64,000 nucleotides of DNA from Tilletia caries (GCA_032718865.1 JALUTQ010000038.1:1364001-1428000), one strand, 5' to 3'; numbered from the stretch's first letter, positions 11,546 through 22,935 are shown. The notes: a model not told the origin generated them from the sequence alone. Program-made: numbers and translations.

Positions 11546-12745
11546 AGTGTAACCCCTCCCTCCCCAAGTTTCCATAACCCAGTCGCTCTCACTCTACTCT
11601 CGTCCCGCACTCACTCTCTACTCTCGGTCGCTCTCTGTCTCTCTCAGGCTTCCTGATTCCGACTGTCTCGAGTCTCGTTCGCGCTCGCCCCTGTTATCTG
11701 TACATTTTTGTATCATATTTGTCCTTGGATTGTTTACTTTACTCCTACCTCATCCGCTGTCACATTATTTGTATCCTCTTGAATCGATTTCCGCTCTATC
11801 TCTATCCTAACGCAACGCTTCTGATTGATGACCTATCCCTATCTCGATGGAAAGGGGTCGATGGAAAGGGGACCGGAGAACAGCTGTGGGCACTGGGCCG
11901 TGGAGACTGGCGTGGTTCCGCTGGCTGCAGACAGAAAAAAGAGAGAGGAAGTCAGACAGACAGACCTTGAGGGTGATCAGTCGATCACTCGGTCCACCCA
12001 CCTTGCTGGCTGCTGCGACGACGTCCTGTCCCGGTATTTATATTGCTGGTTTCGTATTGTACAGATGACTGCTGCTGTAAGAATGAAACAGGTGAAAAAT
12101 TCAGCGTACATCATCCGCTAAGCTGTTCCAATCAATCTCTCAAGTCCCAATTCCTCAGACACAGACGCTTGGTCACGCATACAGGTCCTTCATTACATCT
12201 TGTGCTTGCGCCGTCGAGAATCGAGAATCAAGCGACCCGGACCGAGGAGAGCGATGAATCTTCTGGAAGACAGAGAGCTGAAAGAGTAAGAGAGCGCAAG
12301 GGAGGGAGAGAGACTATAGAGAGATCAAAGCAAAGATTCAAAAACGGTAGAAGTGTCAGCAAGAGCATCAGCAGAAGCTAGCAGAGCCTGAAAGGAGGGA
12401 ATCAGTATCTTGATGAGGAGCAAAGAAAGAGCTGTCAGAGTGTCAGCTATGCCTGTGCGGTGAAAAGTCAAGGAGGCTCTTCCGCCCTTCCTCCGGTGAA
12501 ATGATCAGTAATGAGTACGGCTGCAGCACAGCAGAGCGCAACGCAAGCCAGATAGACCTGCCACTTGAAAGGAGGCGGCTTGTGGAAGCAGTCTGGTCTC
12601 TGGGAAGCAGACAATCCTGATGCTGATCGAAGTTAGAGGATGGGAGCAGGCTGGAGGCGTTGGTTTTTACGGTGAGACCACATGTGGGGTGGGCCACATG
12701 GCTGTGGTCTAGGCCACATCACCACCCTCCACCACATAGAAGCTC

Positions 12746-12750
12746 TCCTT
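12746..12750. other. Crypton copy 2/copy 3 junction, TCCTT
   Basis: Same junction sequence as between copies 1 and 2, base for base around the pentamer. Confidence 0.8.
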
Positions 12751-13050
12751 ATGTTCATCTGGGCCACGTCGGACCACGCCCAAATCGGGCGGACCACCGT
12801 GGTCCAAACACATTTCCGCAACTTCTCTTCCTTTTCCACCGCAGAGAAGTAACTTCTCTGCGCTTTCACTCCTTCCACTCACTGCGCAGCGGTCACGTGT
12901 CTTGACTGCCTGCTTCAGTGGCTGAGCTGGCCACTGGCAGCTGGATGCCTTTCCCGTTTGAGTCGTTTTCACTGTATCTACCTGCATCATCCTTCATCAA
13001 CAACGTCTTCCTTTCTGCTTTCACTTCCTGTCAGTGCCGCTGGAACTGGA

Positions 13051-16000
13051 ATGGCTCGCGGTCCGAAGTCGAAATCAAAAGGAGCTGTCGTCGGTGGCAC
13101 TGTCGTCGGTGGCAATGGCACGGTGAGCGGCCCCGCCACGGTCTATACAGCGGTTCAAAATGCGACAGACTTGGCCGGCGCCGTGAACACCGCGGTCCAA
13201 AAGAAGATCGAGTCGCGGCCAAAGGGTACCTCTTCAAGCTATGACCCCAAGCAGAAGAAGTGGGCAGTGAGTAGTATCCCGATTCCCTTTCGCGTCTTTG
13301 CGATCCTGGCGACCTGGCCGCCGATTCTCGGCGGCCTGGTGGGCGGTGATCACTATTCACTATACTGACGTTAAGTACCTCTTGCATCACGTTCACTTTG
13401 CATCCAGTCATTCTGTGCGATGCGCAAATTTGACGATGGCCGATGGGACGATTGTTTCGGAGGCCAAGCTGCTGCTGTGGCTGCAGACAGTAATTGTGCC
13501 AACGGGGAACAGCAGGAAGCAGGAGAGAAAAGATGCGGCCGACGGTACTGCGCCGGCGAAGAACGCGTCCCTTGCTGCAAGCACAATCGAGACCTACGTC
13601 AGTGGTGTTCTCGACCTCTACAAGCAGCAGGTCTCCCTCGGCACCAATCTGCACACCAACCCTCGAGGCGGGGCGCTCACGAGCTACATGGACTCTCTTG
13701 GGCGCGAGGAGGCGACACGGAAGCGGGATGCGATGGACGATCGACAGGGAGGAACGATCCAAGACGGCTACTCGCACCACATCTTCAGTCGCATCAACAA
13801 CCACTACCTTGCTATGACCACCATCTCGTCCAATCGCTCCCGAAATCGGCTCGATCATCTGCTCACACACGCCCTCATGTCGAGAGGAGAGACTATACGT
13901 GGAGCCCAGCTCGCCGACATGTTTGTTCTGCCAATGCCCAACGAGGGCGCTCAGCTTTGCCATGCCGTTGTCCTCATTACTGCCCAGGGCAAGACGAATC
14001 AGTTCGGCCGTCTCGAATACGCCGGCTGCTTGCGGTACAAGAACGTCCTCGAATGCCCCCAGTCCGCCCTTGCCATCTATCTGTTCGAGCGCTTCCAGTA
14101 CGCCAACGAACCTTTTCCCTCATTTGCGCGTCGAGAGGATTGGTACCGGATCTATCTTCTCAAGCACCAGGACCTCGGTCGCGAGGTGCCGGTCACCTAT
14201 CGAATGCAGTACGACAACATGTGCAAGGTCCTGGCTGGACGCCCTTCACATTCAGAGCAGCAAGAAGACCCATCTCAACAGAGGAGGAGGTGCGCGAAGG
14301 GCGGAGGACAACGGCGCGAGCGAAGCTCAGATACGAAGAGCAGGTAGGTGGTCGGTGGAGAAGATGCAGGGGTGCTACCTAACTGGTCTTCCACGAGAGT
14401 CGATGCGCGCAATGGCCGGATTTTCGATACATCCCGGAGGGTTTTTCCTGCCCAGAGGAACCACCACTCCCTCCAAGTCCCTTCAGCAGCAGATTTTCCC
14501 AGGAGTGGACGACATTCTTCTCCAGGTCGAAACGGGCAAGCTCGAGCGTGATCTGGCAGCCCAAGGATTCCTCAGGTTGCTTCAGTACCTGCGGGTGGTC
14601 CTGATTCAAGATGCGGTCGTACTTCGACAATCTCAGCCGCACATGCGCTTCCTCGCGCACCCGGTCTTCTCCTCCGCCGAGTTCGGCGCGTTCGCGAACG
14701 AGATGAAGCCCGCACTGGAGACTCCGGAAAAAGCCAATCTCTGTCGCCATTGTCGAGGCCCTTCCCGAGCTCACTAACTTCCTCGACACCGTCCAGACGA
14801 ATCAGATCGCCCAGTCCCAGCTCGCGGAGCACACGAACGACCGGGTCGAGCAGCTGGCGGCGCTCACTCAGCAAGCGTACGTCAGCCTCAGCGGGCAGAT
14901 ACAGGCCGTCGCGCAGAAGCAGGTAAGGGTGATTGTCACTGTCCAGCACCAGTCTCTCCCTTCTTCTCCGCCTCCGACCTCTGGTGCGCTCGTGTCTTCC
15001 CCTCCGTCCAGCCATGCGCCTATCTCTTGGACATCGTCATCGTCTACACCACCAGCATCAGCCTTCACCAGCAGCTCCAACAGCACCGCGAACCCCGCCA
15101 GCCCCGCCATTCCAAGTGCGCTCCTTCGCCTCGTAAGTACACTTGCTGCACATCACCGCATCCACGTGCTGAATCTTGCTTCCCTCCTCTTCTTCCTTCC
15201 TTCCTTCAGCAGCAGCAGCATCAGTCATCCCAGCAGCAGCAGCAGCAGTCATCCCAGCAGCAGCAGCAGTCATCTCAGCAGCAGCAGCAGTCATCCCAGC
15301 AGCAGCGGCCTCGGCCTCTTCCTCTTGCCCTGCCGGAAAGCAGCAGCAGTCTGTCGGGCCTGGGCACAGTAAGTACAACACATCTCTCTCCGGTGCTGTG
15401 GCCTTCCAGTCTCACATATCTGACATCTCTCTGCCTTTCTGTCTTCGCCTTCAGCATCAGCCAATAGATTGCGACTATGACGAGCGCGAAGGTGAAGAAG
15501 ATGTGAGTCCGCTCCCCGCTCCTTATCTCCTTTCACGTTCCTGTTCCTCCCTTCCCCTTTCCTCCATTCGTTATCTCCCGACCCCGGCCCCTGGCTCCCG
15601 GTCTGCTCTCAGTCTCTGCTCGCAGTCCGCGCTGTGCGCTGCGCGCACACGGTCGAGCTGCAAGCAGCAGATTGAGCGGCAGGCTAGGGGGGGAAGGGGC
15701 TGCCGGACTCTAGAGGCTGGACGACTGTGCACGCGCATGCAAGTCTCCCGGTTCTCTGTTGCGGTGCACGTGCTGCGGCTCAGCTCTTTGGAGCTCTTGG
15801 CTCTCGAACCCTCTCAATCCTGATCCTCTTCCCGTCCGTTGTTCCCTTTCCCGAGCAAGTGCTGACCCATCGTGCATACCTAATATTACCAGCTGCAAAT
15901 GGTTCTGTCAACGGTTCGGCCACAAGCTCAGCATCGGCTCCTTTTTCGGACCCAACGTTTGCCCTTCCCGCGCTCCCTGGGACACTGCCACCCCCGCCAC

Positions 16001-16338
16001 ACTCTGTCCCTTCCGTGCCCATCTACCAGCTCAGTCGAAGTCTTTCGACAATCGCTGAGGTCTGGATGGAATGGGACGTCGGCGTGAACGGCTGTGCTTC
16101 CGTCAAAGAGCTCGAGCGCCTCTACGGGGCGAGGTGGAGACCCAGCCCCACGGAGCGGAAGTTCTTTTCCAACAGGAAGCGACTCTGGGACGCTGTGGAG
16201 AAGCTTTCCAAGCACAGAAGGGTTGAAGGCAAGGCGGCTGCGATGGAACTGGAGCGTCGTAGGAAAATTCTCAACAAGAGCGTGGACTGGGTCCAAAAAA
16301 AACACATCTCAAGTTTGGACGAAGTATCATTGTTGTGA
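13051..16338 (+). pseudogene. Crypton tyrosine recombinase with GCR1_C domain, copy 3 (GCR1_C intact)
   Basis: Tentative exons: 13051-13266; then from about 13376 through the recombinase and Ndc10-II-like regions to 14922; 15012-15132; 15210-15368 (Q-rich, from CAG runs); 15455-15502; and a last exon from about 15893 to the stop at 16338. The segment 15503-15892 may hide a further small exon because phases do not match. The terminal domain (SLSTIAEVWMEWDVG, ELERLYGARWRP, NRKRLWDAVEKL, ILNKSVDWVQ) fits GCR1_C, a DNA-binding domain found downstream of the recombinase in fungal Cryptons. Defects: a CTGG duplication near 14231, just before the HxxR, and an extra A at 14728-14732. The T runs broken in copies 1 and 2 are in frame here. 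A Cys-to-Tyr change lies at 14100. Confidence 0.85.
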
Positions 16339-17542
16339 AGTGTAACCCCTCCCTCCCCCAAGTTTCCATAACCCAGTCGCTCTCACTCTACTCTCGTCCC
16401 GCACTCACTCTCTACTCTCGGTCGCTCTCTGTCTCTCTCAGGCTTCCTGATTCCGACTGTCTCGAGTCTCGTTCGCGCTCGCCCCTGTTATCTGTACATT
16501 TTTTGTATCATATTTGTCCTTGGATTGTTTACTTTACTCCTACCTCATCCGCTGTCACATTATTTGTATCCTCTTGAATCGATTTCCGCTCTATCTCTAT
16601 CCTAACGCAACGCTTCTGATTGATGACCTATCCCTATCTCGATGGAAAGGGGTCGATGGAAAGAGGACCGGAGAACAGCTGTGGGCACTGGGCCGTGGAG
16701 ACTGGCGTGGTTCCGCTGGCTGCAGACAGAAAAAAGAGAGAGGAAGTCAGACAGACAGACCTTGAGGGTGATCAGTCGATCACTCGGTCCACCCACCTTG
16801 CTGGCTGCTGCGACGACGTCCTGTCCCGGTATTTATATTGCTGGTTTCGTATTGTACAGATGACTGCTGCTGTAAGAATGAAACAGGTGAAAAATTCAGC
16901 GTACATCATCCGCTAAGCTGTTCCAATCAATCTCTCAAGTCCCAATTCCTCAGACACAGACGCTTGGTCACGCATACAGGTCCTTCATTACATCTTGTGC
17001 TTGCGCCGTCGAGAATCGAGAATCAAGCGACCCGGACCGAGGAGAGCGATGAATCTTCTGGAAGACAGAGAGCTGAAAGAGTAAGAGAGCGCAAGGGAGG
17101 GAGAGAGACTATAGAGAGATCAAAGCAAAGACTCAAAAACGGTAGAAGTGTCAGCAAGAGCATCAGCAGAAGCTAGCAGAGCCTGAAAGGAGGGAATCAG
17201 TATCTTGATGAGGAGCAAAGAAAGAGCTGTCAGAGTGTCAGCTATGCCTGTGCGGTGAAAAGTCAAGGAGGCTCTTCCGCCCTTCCTCCGGTGAAATGAT
17301 CAGTAATGAGTACGGCTGCAGCACAGCAGAGCGCAACGCAAGCCAGATAGACCTGCCACTTGAAAGGAGGCGGCTTGTGGAAGCAGTCTGGTCTCTGGGA
17401 AGCAGACAATCCTGATGCTGATCGAAGTTAGAGGATGGGAGCAGGCTGGAGGCGTTGGTTTTTTTACGGTGAGACCACATGTGGGGTGGGCCACATGGCT
17501 GTGGTCTAGGCCACATCACCACCCTCCACCACATAGAAGCTC

Positions 17543-17547
17543 TCCTT
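17543..17547. other. Right outer Crypton crossover site, TCCTT
   Basis: Right end of copy 3 (ATAGAAGCTC), then TCCTT, then unrelated flank CCAGCGCCGG. The predicted empty site is CGAAATAA-TCCTT-CCAGCG. Confidence 0.75.
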
Positions 17548-17648
17548 CCAGCGCCGGCTCGTCGTCTCCGACCTGCCTTCAGTCACGTGAGCAAGGCACA
17601 GCTGGTTCGAATAAATAGATAAGAGTTTGGGATTGCCCTGTCTCACTC

Positions 17649-18244
17649 GAGTTATTTGACAGAATGCCCCTCCCTTGGGGCGAATTGGACAGAATGCCCT
17701 CCTCCACCCGATTTGACAGAATGCCCCTCCCAAAAAAACCGCAACAACTGACACACCCAGAGATCAGCATCAGCAACCAAAGAATCATCGCGGGAGCCTC
17801 AAACTTGGCATGTAGGTAGAAGGGGCTATGATCAGTCCTCTGCGCTTTTCTTGTTTGAAGTCGATTGAGCCATTATGGAGCATTCCGTGTTCAAGCAAGG
17901 GCCAAAACTTCGACATAGCTTCGTTCTCGGCCGAGAGACCCTGAGACTTCGTCTGATCTCACCAAGTCGCCTCTTCTTCGAAAGCAGATATCTCTACGAT
18001 GTACTTATAGAATGGACTCAAAAGAGATGGAGTGCGTTGAGCGTGTGCAGTAGTACACATGGTTGAGATTGCGGCGGTCTGTTTTGAGGACTTCTGGCTG
18101 TGATGGTGATGCCTGTGGCAGGGGGATATTGTGGTGTATCACGTGGTTGGTTATAGGAAGGGCATTCTGTGATCTGTCAAATCGGGTGGAGGAGGGCATT
18201 CTGTCCAATTCGCGCTGAGGGAGGGGCATTCTGTCAAATAACTC
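17649..18244. mobile_element. MULE-like MITE, 596 bp, with 10-bp target duplication
   Basis: The two ends are inverted copies about 85 bp long, starting GAGTTATTTGACAG at 17649 and ending with its reverse complement at 18244. Each arm contains three spaced copies of an ATTTGACAGAATGCCC motif. The element is bounded by the direct repeat TGTCTCACTC at 17639-17648 and 18245-18254. Long TIRs with a 9-11-bp duplication are the signature of Mutator-like elements. The inside shows no gene. Its TIR differs from that of the 5.3-kb MULE at 22,936, so that element is not its obvious source. Confidence 0.85.
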
Positions 18245-18254
18245 TGTCTCACTC

Positions 18255-19216
18255 ACTGTAACCTTAAGTTTTCCATGGTCTTTTCATGCTGTCCCTCGAC
18301 ATTCTCCAAAGCCCGGACCACCTTCAGGCGGACGGCTCTGGGCCATCGACGGCTCTGCAGCCTCGTTATACGATCCGTAGTCTCGACACTCGAACGTCGG
18401 GCTTGGCCTTGGCCGCCGACGGTCTCGCGAAATTAGGGCCAAATTCTGAGTGTACCCTTCATCGAAATTCACAAAACAGCCTCTTTTCGTTTATTATCGA
18501 AGTCGGTCGTTTCTAAGACGATTCTACTCAAAAAACTTGGAGGCTCGAGATCCTGGGCAGACGTACAATCCTTTCTGAGTGTTCGCGACAGGTTGTCAGA
18601 GTGGTTGGTGAGCTATGGTGGTGTCTGCCCGTTTTGTTTCCTGCAATTCTCGATTTTTACTATGTGATTTGACCATTTCCTCGGTTGCCACTATGAACCT
18701 ACCCTCCATCGGATTCAAGGTGAGGAAAAAAGTACATGCACTAGAGCAGTGTTTTACCGTCCCGTCAAACGTTTCTCTAATTGAGCTTAAGTTAAGCACG
18801 TGGCATCGCCTCTGACAGCTCGATTTTTCTGCCCTTCAGGAGATGATCGCTGGACACCAGACAGATGATTCAAATGAGTTGAACGTCACCAGGGTGAGAG
18901 CAGGAGGATATATCTGTATTCTGCAGGTGATTTCAGTACGATTGGTTGCGATGCGGCTTCGCTATGGTGGTGCGAAGATGCGTTAGGAATGCGAGGCCGA
19001 TGAAGGGTACAGCCAAAATCGGGCACTAATTTTGTGAGACCGCTTTCGCGCAAACGGTGTTTGACTGCGACGCGGTCTCTGTTGAGACTATACGATCCGT
19101 CCTCTCGCGAGATCTCGTCGGTGCACTTCGGGACGGCGGCGTGAACGAGCTCAGCCTTGCGAAGGGAAAAGGCAAAGTTCTTGCCCTCATCGCCTCATGC
19201 CTCATGCCTCATCTCA
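18255..19216. other. No gene recognised
   Basis: Short ORFs on both strands (for example 18615-18815) show no family motifs. A partly repeated phrase, ACTATACGATCCGT/ATACGATCCGTAGTCTC, occurs near 18366 and 19087, suggesting old repeat DNA. Confidence 0.4.
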
Positions 19217-19226
19217 CTGCTAGCAG

Positions 19227-20324
19227 GGGGGGTGTTTTAAGCTGTGTGGAACAGCGATAAAACAGGCGAGTTATGTCTACATTATTATTTTTGCATTTTT
19301 TCCCGATTTTAGGCCATCTAAACCCAAGGTGTAAAACAGTGTAAAACATGCGTGTCCTAATTAGAGCTCCTCTCCCTGACGAGCGGCACCCGTTTGACAT
19401 TCGTACGTTCCCCGTCCTGCACAGAGTGGAGCCCCTGTACCCCTTCGCCCCCAGCGCACGCATCTTTGCGGTGGGAGGGTGCCCTCACCACGGTCGTGCT
19501 TGCGTAAAATTTGCTTCAAACGACGTTGTTGCGTCTTTTTTTTCTCAGTCACCTTGCTCACTTTTGCGGTAGGGACGACTCGAGAGAGTGCACGTGACTT
19601 ACTCTCGGGCGGAGGTACAGCTGAACGGCTTCCAACCAAGGACCGTATCGCCCTCGTCAATTTTCCACGTGGATCCGGCAATTCGGAGTTTGAGCGCGCC
19701 TTGACGCGCTTTGATTACTATCTTTTCACGCGATCGTGTAAGGATTGTTTATAGTGCGTCACAAATCAAACTCTGCATCAACTTTCCCTCAAAGCTGTGC
19801 GGTTAGTGATATTGCTTGCTATTCTGCAGGTCCACGGTTAGAATCCTTCTGCTATCATTCTTTTTTTCCCTTTTTTTATCGACTTGGTTGCTAAGTTAGG
19901 ATCGTGTTGACCATTTATTTTTGCGGGTTAGAGTTAGCGCGTAGCGAACAGGATTAAGCATGACAGCAATGGAGACGGAGAGGTTGTCCTTTTGGTTGGG
20001 GGGGTTCCGGGGGGGCAAACCCCCCCCGCCGAGCTGGAAGTGGGGTTGAATGGACAGTGGGGTCACGTGATCCAGTTTCGCCGCCACGTGGAAAAATGAC
20101 GAGGGCGATACGGGCGTCCCTTCCAACCGAGGCGAGCACTGACCCCGATCGAGACATTACGTCATCGTTTTAGCATTGCATTTTACGGGTGCTAAAGTCA
20201 CCCTAATCAGCCCTGTTTTAAGAAAAGTGTAAAACAAGTGTAAAACGCCTGTTTTACACCAAATCCTAAAACCGGCGTAAAACATTTTTTTAGCGTACCT
20301 TTTGACCCCGTTAAAACACCCCCC
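19227..20324. mobile_element. 1.1-kb inverted-repeat element, superfamily unclear
   Basis: The ends are inverted repeats GGGGGGTGTTTTAA (19227-19240) and TTAAAACACCCCCC (20311-20324), flanked on both sides by the palindrome CTGCTAGCAG (19217-19226 and 20325-20334). Because the flank is palindromic it may be a 10-bp target duplication or part of the TIR. GTGTAAAAC-type motifs are dispersed near both ends (19331-19347, 20226-20290), as in subterminal transposase-binding arrays. A second, inner inverted repeat (CGTATCGCCCTCGTCA...CCACGTGG) lies at about 19647-19673 and 20082-20112. No transposase is seen, so it is non-autonomous. Confidence 0.65.
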
Positions 20325-20334
20325 CTGCTAGCAG

Positions 20335-20736
20335 TGTCTGCGAAAGAGTGCGGGGAAAATGTGGGGCGAGAGCGCAATCGTGCAATCGTGCCTTCCTTGG
20401 ACTTTGGAGCGCTCGCTAGGACCTCGGAGCGAAAGGACCCCGACCTGGGAAACCAGAGATAAGAGGAGGAATGCCCGAGTTGGACGAGAGTCACGAGCAT
20501 CGGCTGGCCGACGGCGGCGGGCTGCTTGGGCTACTCGTGACGCGTTAGTGGTGAGTTGGATCGCGGTCCGCAGCTTAAGAAGGACAGGATAACGCTATGA
20601 GAACCTTCATCTGCTTCCTCCCCACCCAGTTTCTCTGTTCCCATCATTCCAGATCATCGACTCTGGGCTTCTGGCTAACGACCATCTTCCCCGTTAACCT
20701 GTCTCTCTGATATCTGATCCCCAGAATAGGAAAGGG
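20335..20736. other. Upstream region of the permease gene
   Basis: About 400 bp between the inverted-repeat element and the permease start. No gene is seen; pyrimidine-rich stretches before the ATG fit a fungal promoter and 5' UTR. Confidence 0.4.
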
Positions 20737-22711
20737 ATGAGTTCCTCAACGACGGCAAACGGAGCCGACAGCAAAGACATCAGAAGCGATGATAAGCCTA
20801 CCGTCACTCAAGGCGAATACGACGACGGTGCTGCCACGCACAGCTCCCGCGCTGCCCATCCTACCCAGCGTTTCTCGCCCTTGGCCATCGTCGGACTGGC
20901 GTACAGCATCCTCAACAGCTGGGTATGTGTCTCTCATCTTCCATGCAAAAGTCCCTCGAAAGTGCCATTTCTTATCTTTTCCTCCACAGGTCGCCATGGC
21001 CGGCTCTCTGAGCGTCGTCCTGCCATCGGGTGGGCCGAGTGCAATGCTCTGGGGCCTTATCGTTTCTACGATCGGTACCTTCTGCATCACCGCCACCATG
21101 GCCGAGGTTGCAGCCGTATGGGTATCACCTGGAGGTCCCTGCCATCACGCCTACCTGCTCGCCCCTCCACGGTACAAGCGGTCGCTCTCCTTTGTGGCTG
21201 GCTGGTCGAACACCGCTGGATGGTGGGCCATCACCGCGACGGCCTGTAGCATTGCCGGTCAGTATGTGACGGGGATCATCAGCCTTCTGAATCCGGGCTA
21301 CGTTCTTCAACGGTGGCATCAGTTTCTGGTGTATGTGGTCTGGAGTGTGGGCGCGTGGACGATCAACGTGTTTGGATCGATGCTGCTCGACCCTTTGAAC
21401 CGGTTCAGCATCTTCTGGTCGATGGCGGGTGCACTGGTGATTTGCGTCGTCTGTCTGGCACGGACAGGCACAGGGCCCTCTCGCTTCCAGTCGGGTGACT
21501 TCGTGTTCCGACAGCTGGTGAATCGGACGGGGTATCCCAACGGAGTGGCCTGGATGCTAGGCTTGCTCCAGTCCGACTTTGGACTGACCGCGAGCGATGG
21601 TGTGCTGCATATCGTGGAGGAGATGCCTCGTCCTCACATCAACGCACCGCGCGCCATGCTGTTGGCGGTCGCGATCGGTGCGTCGTCAAGCTTCATCGTG
21701 CTGATCGTCCTACTCTTCGTCCTCACCGACTTGGACGCGGTCATCGAATCTGGCTCGGGTCCATTGCTGCAGATCATCTACCAGGCCACACGGAACAGCG
21801 GAGCCGCGGTGACCTTGCTAATGTTCCCGCTGAGTGAGTTAGACCCCCCAGCCCTTCTAATGTCGCCACCGTGACAGTCTGCCGATCTGAGGACTCACAC
21901 CACATCTCCACCCAGTCTCGATGGGCATTGCTGCCACTGGCCAACTATGTGCTGCCTCGCGGCAGACGCACACATTCGCCATGGACGGCGGCCTGCCGTT
22001 CTCGCGCTTCCTCAGCCGAGAAGCGTCGCCCAGACTCGGAGGCGTGCCATGGACAGCGCTCAGTCTGACCACAGCGCTCGTCATCATCTTCGGCTTCGTC
22101 TACCTGGGCAGTTCTTCGGCGCTGAACGCGATCCTGTCGTCCAGCGTGGTCACGCTCGAGGTGTCGTATGCGATACCGGCGGCACTATTGCTGATTCGCG
22201 GGCGAGGCGTGCTGGATGCGGACCTGGACGAGGCCCTGACTACAGATTCAGACGTCGGTGCTGTGCTGGCGAAGGAGCGGAGTCAGCGAGGGAGGAAGAG
22301 GAGGCACTTCAATTTGGGACCATTTGGGTACGCGGTCAACTTTGGTGCGGTGATCTTCTGTGTGGTGACGATCGTCTTGTGAGTTATCCCATCTGAGCAC
22401 CTCTTTTGCACTCGGCACGTCGAACTGACGCTTTTTGCTCTCTATCACACGTCTTCTACGATACCGGTGCCAGCTTCCTGCTGCCGCCGGAGGTTCCAGT
22501 GACGGCTTCGAACATGAACTACACCTCGGTCGTCGTGGCACTGGTGATGGGGGCGGCCGGCCTGACCTGGATCATCAACGGAAACGAGTTCGAGGGACCG
22601 ACAGGGTTGCGGGAGACGCTGTCCAAGCTGAATGCGAGGACTGGCATGCACCAAGCAGACGCTGTGGCGGATGCATCGAGCAGCGCGGGAGAGAAGGGGG
22701 AAGGACGATGA
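20737..22711 (+). CDS. Amino-acid/choline permease, APC superfamily
   Basis: Four exons keep frame throughout: 20737-20922, 20990-21833, 21916-22378, 22474-22711 (576 aa). Introns are 67, 82 and 95 nt with GTATGT or GTGAGT donors and CAG acceptors. The protein has a hydrophilic N-terminus, then about twelve hydrophobic segments. Family features include FSPLAIVGLAYSILNSW in TM1, AGSLSVVLPSGGPSAMLWG, GGPCHHAYLLAPP, WSNTAGWW, FGLTASDGVLHIVEEMPRP and MDGGLPFSRFLS. These match fungal GABA/choline/polyamine permeases of the UGA4/HNM1 type, plasma-membrane proton symporters. The substrate cannot be fixed from sequence. The start is the ATG in GGGATGAGTTCC; no upstream in-frame ATG gives a better N-terminus. 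It lies between two transposable elements but has no disruptions. Confidence 0.88.
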
Positions 22712-22935
22712 TGACCAGTCAATTTGCCCTGGGGATGCTGGGACGCAGCAACACACATCACACTGTATTTTTACCATTCAATTTGCACATACACCACCTT
22801 TGCTACATGCCTCGAGTCTCGACAGTCGACCCTGTCCATATGTGAAGCGTGAAGCCGTGAAGCGTGAAGGGTGAAGGTGAAGGGGGCAGGCATTCTGTGA
22901 CGATGCTGCCCGGAGATCGCAGGCCGAGTTGTATG

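Larger units (their letters stand above)
7991..12745 (+). mobile_element. Crypton copy 2
   Basis: 4,755 bp. The leader lacks 31 bp present in copies 1 and 3; the deletion lies between two ACTTCTCT direct repeats, a typical slippage product. Otherwise the same layout: recombinase gene at 8265-11545, then a gene-free 3' part of about 1.2 kb. Confidence 0.9.
12746..17542 (+). mobile_element. Crypton copy 3
   Basis: 4,797 bp, the longest copy, with neither the 31-bp leader deletion of copy 2 nor the 22-bp intron deletion of copy 1. Recombinase gene at 13051-16338; gene-free part 16339-17542. The right end contains GACCAC at 17473-17478 and GTGGTC at 17501-17506 in inverted orientation. Confidence 0.9.
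3216..17547 (+). repeat. Tandem array of three Crypton elements, head to tail
   Basis: Three units of 4,775, 4,755 and 4,797 bp follow each other in the same orientation and are nearly identical; differences are a few substitutions and small indels. Junctions between units are identical (right end AGAAGCTC, then TCCTT, then left end ATGTTCATC). The outer left flank shares only TCCTT with the junctions on its flank side, and the outer right flank shares only TCCTT on its flank side. This structure is expected when a circular tyrosine-recombinase element integrates site-specifically next to or into an existing copy; unequal crossing over could also expand the array once two copies exist. Confidence 0.93.

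Noticed and set aside
17595..17625. GGTTCGAAT near the right Crypton flank resembling a tRNA B box
   Set aside because: Flanking bases do not pair as a T stem and no acceptor, D or anticodon arm can be drawn.
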